Source: Anaerolineae bacterium (GTDB lineage Bacteria > Chloroflexota > Anaerolineae > Aggregatilineales > Phototrophicaceae). Taken from it: DNA of 52,967 nucleotides. Of this stretch, positions 8,306 to 17,138 are shown piece by piece. The stretch covers positions 1 to 52,967 of the forward strand of contig JAJDWK010000079.1 of assembly GCA_022825675.1 (NCBI GenBank). Reading direction: 5' to 3'. Under the pieces are notes generated by a model. It was not told the DNA's origin and did no database searches. It saw nothing but the letters and a program-made list of their open reading frames with translations. Position numbers and translations under genes: made by a program. Numbering within the stretch: the first letter of the stretch is position 1; every line of letters begins with the position of its first letter.

Positions 8306-8662
8306 GCCAAGCGGTACATGGGCAGGGCAATTGCATTAAAAAAGACATTCGCCACAACGAGCGGAATCCAACGCAAATGTAACCACCGAGATACACCGAG
8401 AAAAGCATGAGAAGCCTCTTTAAATCTATTCTCGGTGTCCTCAATTTCCCTTACTGTTCTCGGTGGTAAGGTCTGTGTACAGACTCCCCTGATAAATGAA
8501 GAAGCAAAGAGCGATTTCAAGAAAAAACTTTGCGCCCTTTGTGTCTTTGTGGTGAATACATATTTGATGCAATCGCCAGGGGGACAAGGCGAGCGCGCCC
8601 TTCAAAACCTGCCGCGATACGCTAAGATGGTGGCGGCACAGTCGACATAGGGGAGCGCAACT
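8306..8662. other. Intergenic region occupied by a MITE-like repeat and the sqdB leader
   Basis: Most of this stretch is repeat copy 1 (see 8323-8580). The remaining 80 nt, 8581-8662, form the leader of the epimerase gene, with a possible -10 TAAGAT near 8623 and a GGGGAG ribosome-binding site 8 nt before the ATG at 8663. Nothing else coding or structural is seen. Confidence 0.7.
8323..8580. repeat. MITE-like repeat, copy 1 (about 258 bp)
   Basis: The left terminus is CAGGGCAATTGCATTAAA (8323-8340) and the right terminus is ATTTGATGCAATCGCCAGG (8562-8580); they are imperfect inverted repeats of each other. Inside are, in order: GACATTCGCCACAACGAGCG, CACCGAGATACACCGAGAAAA, GCATGAGAAGCCTCTTTAAA, GTTCTCGGTGGTAAGG, GATTTCAAGAAAAAACTTTG and CCTTTGTGTCTTTGTGGTGAA. 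The same blocks occur in the opposite order and strand in copy 4 (39126-39511), so this copy is inverted relative to it. There is no open reading frame of its own. Confidence 0.8.
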
Positions 8663-9847
8663 ATGCGAGTGTTTATCGCGGGCATTGACGGCTATCTCGG
8701 CTGGTCGCTCGCCATCCATTTGAGCGCGCACGGGCACCAGGTGGCGGGGGCGGATATGCTGCTGCGCCGCCAGTGGGTGGCGGAAGTCGGCGGCATCAGC
8801 GCCTTGCCCATCGCCAGCCGCGACGAGCGCCGCCGCGCCTATCACGATGCCTTTTCCCGCCCGCTGGATTTCCGCGTCGGCGATTTGACCGACTACAGCT
8901 TTGTCCAAGACTGCTTCCGCGAATTCCAGCCCGAGGCGGTTGTGCACCTGGGGCAGATGCCCTCAGCGCCCTATTCCATGATGGACCAGGCGCATTGCGT
9001 TTGGACGCAGCGCAACAATGTCGTCAACAATTTGAACCTGCTTTGGGCGATTAAAGAAATCGTGCCGGAGGCGCATCTGCTCAAATTGGGCACGATGGGC
9101 GAATATGGCACGCCCGCTGTCGATATCCCGGAAGGCTTTTTTGAGGTCGAGTTCCGCGGGCGCAAGGACCGCCTGCCCTTCCCGCGGCAGGCTGGCAGTT
9201 GGTATCACCAGAGCAAAGTGCATGATTCGCACAATACCCATTTTGCCGCCAAGATTTGGGGCTTAAGCGCCACCGATATCATGCAGGGCGTGGTATTTGG
9301 GGCGCATATCGCCGAGATGGGGGCGGACCCGCGCCTGCAAACGCGGCTGGACTTTGACCAGTGCTTCGGCACTGCCATCAACCGCTTCTGCTGTCAGGCG
9401 GTCATCGGGCATCCGTTGACGCTTTTTGGCTTGGGCAAGCAGAAGCGCGGCTTCCTGCCGTTGGCGGATGCGATGGCATGCCTGCGCCTGGCGCTGGAGA
9501 ACCCGCCCGCGCGCGGCGAATACCGCGTGTTTAATCAATTTGAGAACGCCTATTCCATCAGCGAATTGGCGGATTTGGTGCAGTCGGTCGCGGCGGATAT
9601 CGGCTTGTCGGTGGACATCCGCCGCTATGACAACCCGCGCCACGAAATGGAAGAGCATTATTATCAGCCGGACCGGCAGCATTTGCTGGACCTGGGCTAT
9701 CAGCCGAGCCGCGATATGCGCGCGGTGGTGGCGGGCATGCTGCGCGCATTGCGGCAGCACAAGGCGCGCATCAAGGCGCATGAAGCGGCGCTGATTCCCG
9801 ACATCCGCTGGGATGCCAGCCGCCGCCGCTCGGAAGTTATCGGATGA
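8663..9847 (+). CDS. sqdB: UDP-sulfoquinovose synthase-like NAD-dependent epimerase
   Basis: 394-aa extended short-chain dehydrogenase. In characterised members it converts UDP-glucose plus sulfite to UDP-sulfoquinovose, the head-group donor of sulfolipid. The match is more specific than generic epimerases: an N-terminal GIDGYLGW nucleotide motif (GxxGxxG), then LGTMGEYGTP (about 141-150), PEGFFEVEF, PRQAGSWYHQSKVHDSHN (about 174-191, with the catalytic Tyr and Lys in YHQSK), and GVVFG, all in the order seen in SQD1/SqdB. The start has a GGGGAG site. The stop overlaps the next ATG by 4 nt, so the large membrane protein downstream is translationally coupled. A standard soluble sulfoquinovosyltransferase (SqdX/SqdD) is not present in the window. 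Confidence 0.85.
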   Translation: MRVFIAGIDGYLGWSLAIHLSAHGHQVAGADMLLRRQWVAEVGGISALPIASRDERRRAYHDAFSRPLDFRVGDLTDYSFVQDCFREFQPEAVVHLGQMPSAPYSMMDQAHCVWTQRNNVVNNLNLLWAIKEIVPEAHLLKLGTMGEYGTPAVDIPEGFFEVEFRGRKDRLPFPRQAGSWYHQSKVHDSHNTHFAAKIWGLSATDIMQGVVFGAHIAEMGADPRLQTRLDFDQCFGTAINRFCCQAVIGHPLTLFGLGKQKRGFLPLADAMACLRLALENPPARGEYRVFNQFENAYSISELADLVQSVAADIGLSVDIRRYDNPRHEMEEHYYQPDRQHLLDLGYQPSRDMRAVVAGMLRALRQHKARIKAHEAALIPDIRWDASRRRSEVIG

Positions 9848-12399
9848 CGGCAGCGCTGCGGGCGCTGCCCCAGGACCGCGGGTGGCGCGCCTTCGCCGGG
9901 CTTTTCTGCGCCGCGCTGATGCTCTTCGCGCTGCATGCCTTCAACAGCCCCGCCCCCGCAATTGACCGGCACTTTGGCGATACCAGCATTTCGCTCGCCG
10001 CCGAGCGCGCCTGGAGCTTCTTCCCTGGCGATTGCGTCACCGCGCGCTGGCGGCTGGAAGGCATCCAATCGCTGTATATCGCAGGGGCGGGCGCCATCGG
10101 CTGGGGCGAGATGCCCTTCTGCCCCGCTATCAACGACAGCGGGCTGCTCTTCGAAATCACGGCGGAAGATGGCGTCTACCGCGCCCTGACACTGCCGATA
10201 CACTATCTGCCGGAGTTGCTTTTTTATCTCTGCGGCTTTTTGGGCGCGCTCGGGGCGCTGCCGCTGGCGCTCTATCTCGTCTATCGCAACAATCTTGATG
10301 CGCCGCTGCCATGGGGCTGGCTGGCGGCGGCGCTGATGCTTTTGGCGGTATTTGGCGCGTGGCAGCGCCTGCAGCCGGTCAGCAAGCCGCAGCTGGATGC
10401 CGCCAGCGGCGGGCTGACGCTGCATTTCTGGGCGGAGCAGGACCGCATCCTCTTCCCGCATGAATGCGTCGCGGTCGGCTGGTCGGCGGTGGGCGCGGCG
10501 TCAGCGCGCTTTAATGGCGTAGAGTATCGCGGCGGCGACAACCCGGTCCGCGCCCGTCATTGCGCCGAAGCTGGCGCCGCCGCCACGCTGGAGCTGGTGG
10601 ATAGCGCCGGGAACAGCGAAAACTATGCGCTGCCGCTGCCGGCGCTGTTCCCGGGTTTGGCGCGGGCGCCCGCCTTTATCTACCTGTCGCTGCTGGGCAT
10701 CGCGCTGGGCATCGCCATCTACGCGCCTTTATGCTGGCGGCTGCTGCGGGAGCGGCGCGGCGGCATTCCGCGGGCGGACATTGCCGCCCTGCTCGGCTGT
10801 TTCTTTTTTGTATTGCTGCTTTATCTGCCCTTCGGTTTTGAGAGCGCCGGGCATTGGGAAGAGTGGATACTTCACGGCTATGCCGAAGGCGGCGGCTTGA
10901 GCTTCTACCGCGAAGAAACGGTATCGCGCTTTTTTGTGGCAATCCCGCATACGCTCGCCTATCTCATCAGTTCTGAGTCTTTCTTCGGTTATCACCTGGT
11001 GAACTTTTCGCTGTACACGCTGGAAATGGCGCTGCTTTATGGCATTTTGCGGCGGCTGGGCATCGTGCCCGCCTACGCCTTCTTGATGACAGCTTTGTTC
11101 CTGGTCTATCCGGTCAATTCGGCGCTGATGACGACGCGCCGCCTGCCCAAAAATTTCAGCGTGATGACCTTGCTGCTGGCGACGTATTGCATGCTCGCCT
11201 ATTGCCAAAAGCCGCAGCGGCTGACGCTGCTCGGCGTTTGGCTGGCGCTGATGTACAGCGTCAACAGCAATGAGACCGGCTTCGCGGTCATCCTGTTTGT
11301 GCCGCTATTGTGGTGGCTGCGCCCGCGGGCATGGAGCGCCCGCAACCTCACTCTGACCGTCAGTTGGTATTTGGCGCCCGCTTTTAAGATTGGCTATTTC
11401 ATCCTGCTGCTGCTGACAAATCGTGATTTCTATCAAAGCGGCTTGCTGCAGCCCCAGGCCGGCGGGCAAGCGCCAGCAGCCAGCGCCATCGAGATTTTCA
11501 CGCAAGTGATGCGCGAGGTCTTTTCCCAAACTTTTATTGAGGGCTGGCGCGGGGCGCTGGCGGCGCTGCCGGGCAATGCGCATTTGCCAAGCGCCGCGCT
11601 GATGACCGCCCTGGTCGCCGCGGCTGCCCTCTACCTTTTGCGCGCAGCAGCCAGCGGCGCTATCAACCGGCGGGAGAGCCGGCAGACACTGCTGGGCGGG
11701 CTGCTTGTCATCGGCGCGTCTGTTGGCATTTTGATGTGGTTCCCGCTCTATCGCAACGACCCCTGGCGCATGTATTTGGTGGTGCCGGTGGGCGCGGCGG
11801 TCGCCGCCGTCAGCCTGTTGATGCTGCTCGCCCAGCGTTTCATCCGCCCGCGCTTCCGCGCCTATGCGGTGATTGCCGCTTGCCTGCTGCTGATGTTTCC
11901 AGCCGCCTCCCGCCTGGCGCTGCAATTAGATGGCTTCACGCAGAGCGCGGCGGCTAAAGCCGGCATTTTGCGGCAGCTTGTGCGGCAGGCGCCAGCGCTG
12001 GCGGCGGATGTACACATTGCCATCCTCACCGATATGAGCAATGAAGAGCTGCATGAAAAAGGCATCTTCGAGCTACTCAACCATGATATGGTGAACAGCG
12101 CGCTCTATGTACTTTATGGCGGGGCGGGACCCGAAGCTGCCTATTTCTGCAGCGAGCGCCTATATTGCGGCGAGTTCAGCGGCGGCGAGACGCTCTTCAG
12201 CGCGGCGGCAGTTGACGACCTGCTGGCGCGCACGCTCGTCTTCCTGCTGCATCAGGACTTGACTGTCGAGCTGCTGGTTGACCCGGCATCAGCATTGGGG
12301 CTGGAGAGCGGTATCGCCTATGAAGCCCGCCAGCTCTACACGGCGGGGGCGCCGCTGCCGCCGCGCATCGAGACGATGTTGGGCGCGGCGGAAACCTAG
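9844..12399 (+). CDS. Large polytopic membrane protein, possibly GT-C type glycosyltransferase
   Basis: 851 aa with many membrane segments. TM1 at about 14-32 is followed by an extracytoplasmic beta-rich domain (33-118). TM2/TM3 (about 122-176) are followed by a second related domain (177-270), and then a long block of hydrophobic helices runs to about 690. The two outer domains look alike (FFPGDCVTARWRLEG against LFPHECVAVGWSAVG). The segment around 375-400 (FFGYHLVNFSLYTLEMALLYG then ILRRLG) resembles the helix and loop pattern of GT-C / family-39-like transferases. Preceding it is an acidic loop with WEEW. The C-terminal 150 residues are soluble and unknown. The 4-nt overlap with sqdB suggests a shared pathway. 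The function is unproven. Confidence 0.65.
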   Translation: MTAALRALPQDRGWRAFAGLFCAALMLFALHAFNSPAPAIDRHFGDTSISLAAERAWSFFPGDCVTARWRLEGIQSLYIAGAGAIGWGEMPFCPAINDSGLLFEITAEDGVYRALTLPIHYLPELLFYLCGFLGALGALPLALYLVYRNNLDAPLPWGWLAAALMLLAVFGAWQRLQPVSKPQLDAASGGLTLHFWAEQDRILFPHECVAVGWSAVGAASARFNGVEYRGGDNPVRARHCAEAGAAATLELVDSAGNSENYALPLPALFPGLARAPAFIYLSLLGIALGIAIYAPLCWRLLRERRGGIPRADIAALLGCFFFVLLLYLPFGFESAGHWEEWILHGYAEGGGLSFYREETVSRFFVAIPHTLAYLISSESFFGYHLVNFSLYTLEMALLYGILRRLGIVPAYAFLMTALFLVYPVNSALMTTRRLPKNFSVMTLLLATYCMLAYCQKPQRLTLLGVWLALMYSVNSNETGFAVILFVPLLWWLRPRAWSARNLTLTVSWYLAPAFKIGYFILLLLTNRDFYQSGLLQPQAGGQAPAASAIEIFTQVMREVFSQTFIEGWRGALAALPGNAHLPSAALMTALVAAAALYLLRAAASGAINRRESRQTLLGGLLVIGASVGILMWFPLYRNDPWRMYLVVPVGAAVAAVSLLMLLAQRFIRPRFRAYAVIAACLLLMFPAASRLALQLDGFTQSAAAKAGILRQLVRQAPALAADVHIAILTDMSNEELHEKGIFELLNHDMVNSALYVLYGGAGPEAAYFCSERLYCGEFSGGETLFSAAAVDDLLARTLVFLLHQDLTVELLVDPASALGLESGIAYEARQLYTAGAPLPPRIETMLGAAET

Positions 12400-12424
12400 C
12401 GGCATTATATTGGAGGCGAACTAG

Positions 12425-13993
12425 ATGAACCAAACGGGGGCAGGCAGGACGCGCCAACCAGTGCTGCTGATAATTTTAGACGGCTGGGGCATGCGCGCGG
12501 CGGAAGCCGGCAACGCGGTGGCGCTGGCGCAGACGCCGCGCTATGACCAGTGGCTGAAAACGCGGGAGCGCGCCATCATACATACTTCGGGCGAGCATGT
12601 CGGCTTGACGCCCGGGCAGATGGGCAATTCGGAGGTCGGGCACCTCAACCTGGGGGCGGGGCGCATCGTCTACCAGGATATTTCCCGCATCGCCAATGCC
12701 ATCGCCAGCGGCGCATTGGCGCAAAACCCCGCATTGCTGGCTGCCTTCGCGGCGCTCGAAGCGGGCGGCGGCAAGCTGCATCTCATCGGCTTGCTGGGCA
12801 CTGGCGGCGTACACAGCCACAGCGATCATCTTTATGCCCTGCTGGATATCGCCGCCGCCCGCGGCATCGACCCCGTCCTGCATATCATCACCGACGGGCG
12901 CGACAGCCCGCCGCGGCAAGGCATTGACTTCTGCGCCGAGCTGGTAGCGGAGCTCGCGCGGCGCGGCTGCGGGCGCATCGCCACTGTCAGCGGGCGCTAT
13001 TATGCGATGGACCGCGACCGCCGCTGGCAGCGCAGTCGCGCCGCCTATGAGGCGATGGCTTTCCGCCGCGGCGACCGGCGCGCCGCCGATGCCATGACGG
13101 CGATTCGGCGTGCCTATGCCGAGGGCATCGGCGACGAATTCATTCCGCCGACTGTCATCGAGGGCGCGGGGGAGCTGGGCATCGCGGCGGGCGATGCGCT
13201 GCTGTGCACGAACTTCCGCGCCGACCGCATGCGCCAGCTCTGCCAGGCATTTGCCACGCGGGATTTTGATGGCGCCGAGCATTTTGAAGCGCCGCCCGCG
13301 CTGCGCCTGCTGACGATGACAGAATATCAGGACGGGCTGACGCCGCATATCCTCTTCCCGGCGCAGCTGCTGCGCATGACCCTGGCGGAGACCTTAAGCG
13401 CGGCGGGCATGACGCAGTATCACACGGCGGAAACGGAAAAATACCCGCATGTTACTTTTTTCTTCAACGGGCGCAACGAAGCGCCATTCCCCGGCGAAAG
13501 CCGCCATATTGTGCCGTCGCCCAAGGTCGCCACTTATGACCTGCAGCCAGCGATGAGCGCGCTTGAGCTGACCGAAGCGACGCTGGCGCGCCTGCGCGCT
13601 TATGCTGATGATTTTCTGCTGGTCAACTTCGCCAATCCCGACATGGTTGGGCATACCGGTTCGCTGGAAGCGGCGGTGGCGGCGGTGGAAACGGTGGACC
13701 GCTGCGCGGGCGCGCTGGTGGACGCGGCGCTGCAAAAAGGCGGTGCCGCCATCGTCACCGCGGACCACGGCAATTGCGAGCGCATGCGCGATGCCATCAG
13801 CGGCGAGCCGCATACCTATCACACCGCGGGGCCGGTGCCGCTCTTCCTCATCGACGACAGCTATGCCTATGATTTGCGCAGCTGGGGGCGGCTGGCGGAT
13901 GTGGCGCCGACGGCGCTGGACCTGCTGCAAGTCCCGCAGCCGCCGGCAATGACGGGCAGCAGCCTTATCCTCCGCGCCCGCCCGCTGCGCTAA
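12425..13993 (+). CDS. gpmI: 2,3-bisphosphoglycerate-independent phosphoglycerate mutase
   Basis: 522 aa, normal for iPGM. It interconverts 3- and 2-phosphoglycerate in glycolysis and gluconeogenesis using two Mn ions and a phosphoserine intermediate. Alkaline-phosphatase-type motifs are visible: LIILDGWG near the N-terminus, MGNSEVGHLNLGAGR with the catalytic Ser at about residue 68, ITDGRDSPP, TVSGRYYAMDRD, NFRADRMRQ, EKYPHVTFFFNGR, NFANPDMVGHTG and the metal-binding TADHGNCE. A GGAGG site lies 8 nt upstream. The stop codon overlaps the convergent hydrolase gene by 4 nt, leaving no space for a conventional terminator between them. Confidence 0.96.
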   Translation: MNQTGAGRTRQPVLLIILDGWGMRAAEAGNAVALAQTPRYDQWLKTRERAIIHTSGEHVGLTPGQMGNSEVGHLNLGAGRIVYQDISRIANAIASGALAQNPALLAAFAALEAGGGKLHLIGLLGTGGVHSHSDHLYALLDIAAARGIDPVLHIITDGRDSPPRQGIDFCAELVAELARRGCGRIATVSGRYYAMDRDRRWQRSRAAYEAMAFRRGDRRAADAMTAIRRAYAEGIGDEFIPPTVIEGAGELGIAAGDALLCTNFRADRMRQLCQAFATRDFDGAEHFEAPPALRLLTMTEYQDGLTPHILFPAQLLRMTLAETLSAAGMTQYHTAETEKYPHVTFFFNGRNEAPFPGESRHIVPSPKVATYDLQPAMSALELTEATLARLRAYADDFLLVNFANPDMVGHTGSLEAAVAAVETVDRCAGALVDAALQKGGAAIVTADHGNCERMRDAISGEPHTYHTAGPVPLFLIDDSYAYDLRSWGRLADVAPTALDLLQVPQPPAMTGSSLILRARPLR

Positions 13994-14733
13994 GCCCCCA
14001 GCTTGCGCTGGAAGAAGGTTACCATCTCGTCAAAGGCGTCAGCGGCGACATCATCGCGGTTCATAGCGCCATCCGCCAGCATAAAGCCATGCGGCTGATT
14101 GGCGTAGACTTTCAGCTCAAAGTCTTTGCCCGCCGCGCCCAATGCGGTCGCATAGGCATAGATGCTGGCAATCGGGCTGGGGCGGTCCAAGGTGCCGTGA
14201 ATAATCAGCATCGGCGCATGTAACTGGTCGATGACATCCGCCGGCGCCACCGGGTTGGCGCTGTTGGGGAAGCCATACCAGGCGACGCCCGCGGCGAATG
14301 CCTCAATTTGCGGCAGGAAGAGCATCGTATAGCGCCCGCCAGCGCAGAAGCCGGTCAAGCCGATGCGCGCCGCGTCGACATCATCACGGGCGCTGAGGAC
14401 GTCGACGCTATCCAGCAGCAGCTGCATCACCAGCTCGTCCGCGGGGCTGCTCTCAAAAGTTTGCCAGCCGATGGCGAGCACAACAAAGCCCTGCGCGGCA
14501 AAGTCTTCGGTCATCTCGCGGTAGCCGGGCTGCAAGCCGCGGAAGGAATGTATCAGCACCGCCGCCGGGTAGACGCCGTCCGCCGCGGGATAGGCGAGGT
14601 AGGAGGCATAAGCCTGCCCGCCGCTCATCACATCCAGGTCTTCGCTGACTATCGGCAGCGCGTCGTCATGCGCCAGCGCCGTCAACGCGCTGAAGAACAG
14701 CGCCAATAGCAGTACCAGATATTTTATTTTCAC
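13990..14733 (-). CDS. Exported dienelactone-hydrolase-family alpha/beta hydrolase
   Basis: 247 aa from a GTG start at 14733, which has an AAGGAG site 7 nt upstream; the longer frame beginning at 14781 has none. A signal peptide follows directly (KIKYLVLLLALFFSALTALA), so the enzyme is secreted or membrane-associated. The catalytic triad of the DLH family is visible: Cys in GLTGFCAGG, Asp in HGTLDRPSP and His in NQPHGFM. The substrate is unknown; DLH relatives hydrolyse lactones and esters. It converges on gpmI with a 4-nt overlap of coding regions and diverges from glpD with a 74-nt gap. Confidence 0.85.
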   Translation of the reverse strand: MKIKYLVLLLALFFSALTALAHDDALPIVSEDLDVMSGGQAYASYLAYPAADGVYPAAVLIHSFRGLQPGYREMTEDFAAQGFVVLAIGWQTFESSPADELVMQLLLDSVDVLSARDDVDAARIGLTGFCAGGRYTMLFLPQIEAFAAGVAWYGFPNSANPVAPADVIDQLHAPMLIIHGTLDRPSPIASIYAYATALGAAGKDFELKVYANQPHGFMLADGAMNRDDVAADAFDEMVTFFQRKLGA

Positions 14734-14807
14734 GGATTTCTCCTTATCATCTCCTCGTTGGGAAGCAAGCGTGAACAGCATAACGGAATCTCAGCGGATT
14801 TCAACGG

Positions 14808-16535
14808 ATGGCAGCGCATCAGAAAAGCGAGACCTTGAGCCGAGAAGCGAAGCTGCAAGCCCTGCGCGAGCGCCCCGAAGTGCCCGTGTTGATTATCGGC
14901 GGCGGCATCAACGGCATCGGCGTCTTGCGGGACCTGGCGCTGCAAGGCCTGGATGCGCTGCTGGTCGAGCGCGGCGATTTTGGCAGCGGGGCGAGCGCCG
15001 CCTCGTCCCACATGCTGCATGGCGGGCTGCGCTACCTGGAAAATGGCGAGTTCCGCCTGGTCAACGAGGCGCTGCACGAGCGCGACCGCATGCTGCTTAA
15101 CGCGCCGCATTATGCCCAGCCGCTGCGCACCACTATCCCGATTTTCCGCTGGTTTTCCGGCTTGTTTAATGCGCCGCTAAAGTTCCTGGGCGCGCTTGAC
15201 AGCCCCGGCGAGCGCGGGGCGCTGGTCATCAAAATCGGGCTGACGCTTTACGATTTCCTGGCGCGCCACGGGCGGACGCTGCCGCGGCATGAATTTCGGC
15301 TGCGGGCGGCGGCGCTGCGCGAATACCCGCGGCTGAACCCGGCGCTCGTCTGCGCCGCCAGCTATTATGACGCCTGGATGCCCAGCCCCGAGCGCATCTG
15401 CCTGGAGCTGGCGCTGGATGCCGAAGCGAGCGGCAGCGGCGCGCGCGCCCTCAATTATATGCGGGCGCTGGACGCGGGGGCGGACGCGGTGCTGCTGCGT
15501 GATGAGCTGAGCGGGGAAACTTGCCGCGTCACGCCCCAGGTGGTGGTGAACGCCGCCGGACCGTGGATCGACCAGGTGCAGGCGCATTTGGGACGGGCGG
15601 GGCAGCGCTTCATCGGCGGCACCAAAGGCTCCCACCTGATGCTGGACAATCCCGAACTGCTGGCGGCGCTCGGCGACAGCGAAATCTTCTTTGAAAACGA
15701 AGACGGGCGCATCGTGCTGCTCTTGCCTTTTTTCCAGCGCGTGATGATTGGCACCACCGATATCCGCCTGGACGAGCCCGATGAGGCGGTCATCACCGAT
15801 GCCGAAATCGACTATCTCATCGCGATGGTGGGCAGGGTCTTCCCCGATATTGCTGTCGAGCGCTCGCAGATTGTGTTCAGCTTTTCCGGCGTCCGCCCGC
15901 TGCCGTACAGCGATGCTGGCGCTGATGGCAAGCCGGGGCAAATCAGCCGTGACCACAGCATCCGCAGCCTGCCAGCCACTGCCGAGCGGCGCTACCCGAT
16001 TCACGCGCTCATCGGCGGCAAATGGACGACCTTCCGCGCCTTTGCCGAAGAAGCGACTGACCTCGTCCTGCGTGACCTGGGGCGGCAGCGCCGCGTTGAT
16101 ACCAAAAACAGCGCCATCGGCGGCGGGCGCGGCTACCCCACTGGCGCGCAGGAACGGGCTCAATGGCTGCGCGAGAGGCAACACGAAACCGACCTGCCCG
16201 CCGAGCGCCTGGCAACGCTATTCGAGCGTTATGGCACGCGGGCGGCTGATTTCGCCCGCTTCATCGCCGCGGGGCAAGACCGCCCGCTGGCGCATGCGCC
16301 CAGCTACAGCCAGCGCGAAATCGAATGTATGCTGCGTTATGAAATGGTGGCGCGGCTGGATGACCTGCTGCTGCGCCGCAGTTTAATCGCGATGTTGGGC
16401 GGGGCAAAGCGCGCTTTGCTGACGGAAATGGCGGCGCTCTGCGCCCAGACGCTCGGCTGGACGGCGGCGCGCCAAGCGCAAGAGATTGAGCACGCCGCCA
16501 GCATCTTACGCGACAAACACCGCGTGAAGCTCTAA
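14808..16535 (+). CDS. glpD: FAD-dependent glycerol-3-phosphate dehydrogenase
   Basis: 575-aa flavoprotein that oxidises sn-glycerol 3-phosphate to dihydroxyacetone phosphate and passes electrons to quinone at the membrane. The N-terminal FAD motif is [19 protein letters not shown]. The family signatures [38 protein letters not shown] and [16 protein letters not shown] are all present, and the C-terminal helical DAO-C domain (about 430-560) is complete. It diverges from the exported hydrolase and converges with the YbjQ gene, overlapping it by 4 nt. No clear Shine-Dalgarno is seen, so a slightly different start is possible. Confidence 0.93.
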   Translation: MAAHQKSETLSREAKLQALRERPEVPVLIIGGGINGIGVLRDLALQGLDALLVERGDFGSGASAASSHMLHGGLRYLENGEFRLVNEALHERDRMLLNAPHYAQPLRTTIPIFRWFSGLFNAPLKFLGALDSPGERGALVIKIGLTLYDFLARHGRTLPRHEFRLRAAALREYPRLNPALVCAASYYDAWMPSPERICLELALDAEASGSGARALNYMRALDAGADAVLLRDELSGETCRVTPQVVVNAAGPWIDQVQAHLGRAGQRFIGGTKGSHLMLDNPELLAALGDSEIFFENEDGRIVLLLPFFQRVMIGTTDIRLDEPDEAVITDAEIDYLIAMVGRVFPDIAVERSQIVFSFSGVRPLPYSDAGADGKPGQISRDHSIRSLPATAERRYPIHALIGGKWTTFRAFAEEATDLVLRDLGRQRRVDTKNSAIGGGRGYPTGAQERAQWLRERQHETDLPAERLATLFERYGTRAADFARFIAAGQDRPLAHAPSYSQREIECMLRYEMVARLDDLLLRRSLIAMLGGAKRALLTEMAALCAQTLGWTAARQAQEIEHAASILRDKHRVKL

Positions 16536-16873
16536 GCGACTTCGACCGCCGTGCCGCTGGCGGTAACCATCAGCATGCTGCCATTTTGTCCGACAGTCTC
16601 ATAATCCAGGTCGACGCTGAGGATGGCGTTAGCGCCCAGCAGCTGGGCATTGGCTTGCATTTCATTTAAGGCGATGTCCTTCGCCCGCCGCAATTCTTCT
16701 TCGTAGGCGCCGGAACGCCCGCCGACAATATCGCGGATGCCGGCGAAGATGTCTTTGAACATATTCGCGCCCATAATCGCCTCGCCAGTGACGATGCCCA
16801 GGTAATTCTCGACGGTCATGCCTTCGACACTTGGGGTTGTGGTTACAATCATGCGTTTGAGTTTGTTGTCCAT
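16532..16873 (-). CDS. YbjQ/UPF0145 family protein
   Basis: 113-aa small protein of the YbjQ (UPF0145, formerly DUF74) family. It starts with [11 protein letters not shown] after a short lead, and has the conserved [18 protein letters not shown] segment, the R-D-I helix, and [18 protein letters not shown] near the C-terminus. Members form pentamers; their physiological function is not established. The ATG has an AAGGAG site 7 nt upstream. Its stop overlaps glpD by 4 nt (convergent). Confidence 0.9.
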   Translation of the reverse strand: MDNKLKRMIVTTTPSVEGMTVENYLGIVTGEAIMGANMFKDIFAGIRDIVGGRSGAYEEELRRAKDIALNEMQANAQLLGANAILSVDLDYETVGQNGSMLMVTASGTAVEVA

Positions 16874-16946
16874 TTTTGTCTCCTTGCTGATTTGCCATCA
16901 TCATACAGCCCGATTGCGCCTCGCGCTAGGCGCTGCATACAAGGGG

Positions 16947-17111
16947 CAGGGCAATCGCATCAAGTATTATTCACCACAAAGACACAAAGGGCACAAAGAT
17001 TTTAAGAGGCTTCTCATGCTTTTCTCGGTGTATCTCGGTGTATCTCGGTGGTTATATTCGCGTTAGGTTTCGCCTGTTTTGGCGAATGTCTCTTTTAGTG
17101 TAATTGCCCTG
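16947..17111. repeat. MITE-like repeat, copy 2 (about 165 bp)
   Basis: The left end is CAGGGCAATCGCATCAAG (16947-16964). The right end is TTTTAGTGTAATTGCCCTG (17093-17111). The interior has CACCACAAAGACACAAAGGG, AAGAGGCTTCTCATGC, TTTTCTCGGTGTATCTCGGT (with the unit GTATCTCGGT doubled) and GTTTTGGCGAATGTCTCTTT. It is shorter than copies 1, 3 and 4 because the central GAAATNGCTCTTTG and GTCTGTACACA blocks are missing. It fills the gap between the YbjQ and meaB genes. Confidence 0.8.
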
Positions 17112-17138
17112 GATGCGACCCGCGAGCTTGCGCCCGTT

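Noticed and set aside
8139..8444. Minus-strand open frame spanning repeat copy 1
   Set aside because: It consists of the antisense of the helicase tail and the repeat; no ribosome-binding site or homology is seen.
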